Origin: JAPLJU01 sp964547985
GTDB lineage: Bacteria > Desulfobacterota > Syntrophia > Syntrophales > UBA2192
Assembly: GCA_964547985.1 (NCBI GenBank)
Contig: CAZJPV010000081.1
Span: forward strand, 1-6,104
Direction of reading: 5' to 3'
Length of the DNA: 6,104 bases
The notes beneath the pieces were generated by a model. It was given only the letters and a program-made list of their open reading frames with translations. It did no database searches and had not been told where the DNA came from. The position numbers and the translations under genes are program-made. Shown here piece after piece: positions 6,081 through 6,104 of this stretch (position 1 is its first letter; every line of letters begins with the position of its first letter).

Positions 6081-6104
6081 AAAGCAGGGCGAAAGCCCTG
6101 CTTT
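6081..6104 (+). terminator. Strong intrinsic terminator after PilZ gene
   Basis: AAAGCAGGGC (6081-6090) and GCCCTGCTTT (6095-6104) form a perfect 10-bp stem closed by a GAAA tetraloop, about 37 nt after the PilZ stop. The window ends inside the T-rich side. An A7 run at 6072-6078 gives a T-run when read on the other strand, so the element can probably terminate transcription from both directions. Confidence 0.88.

Overview
This is a GC-rich, tightly packed bacterial chromosomal window with five protein genes, all on the + strand. They are a ketopantoate-reductase family oxidoreductase, a B12-binding-like radical SAM protein, a hybrid sensor histidine kinase, a membrane-anchored alpha/beta hydrolase, and a small PilZ-domain protein. 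The gene mix, GC bias in the coding regions, AT-richer intergenic DNA and a sigma-54-like site suggest an anaerobic deltaproteobacterium (Desulfobacterota/Syntrophales-like). This is an inference from general character; no rRNA or other marker gene is present.

Bases 1-61 hold only a purine-rich leader. A taa at positions 1-3 could be the stop of an upstream gene, but this cannot be shown. Bases 62-2678 form a two-gene unit. The panE-like gene ends 10 nt before a GTG-started radical SAM gene whose ribosome binding site overlaps the panE stop codon, so the two are probably co-transcribed and translationally coupled. Bases 2679-2963 are non-coding and AT-richer than the genes, with only weak promoter and terminator candidates. 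Bases 2964-4451 encode the hybrid kinase (two membrane segments, coiled coil, HisKA, ATPase and receiver). After a 109-nt gap comes the hydrolase (4561-5373, start moved downstream to the ATG with a good ribosome binding site). Bases 5374-5662 hold two consecutive terminator-like hairpins, then a sigma-54-like promoter and leader. The PilZ gene (5663-6043) follows, and the window ends in a strong, probably bidirectional terminator.

The genes do not form one obvious pathway. The reductase and radical SAM protein look like a functional pair of unknown product. The kinase and the PilZ protein are signalling components whose partners (phosphotransfer protein or response regulator, diguanylate cyclase) lie outside the window. 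The hydrolase is a generic envelope-facing or membrane-bound esterase-like enzyme. No mobile element, CRISPR array, tRNA/rRNA or integration site was found, and I see no convincing new multi-gene system. The points most worth a second look are the CX4CX2C iron-sulfur motif and long insertion in the radical SAM protein, its coupling to a catalytically intact PanE homologue, and the sigma-54-like site ahead of the PilZ gene.
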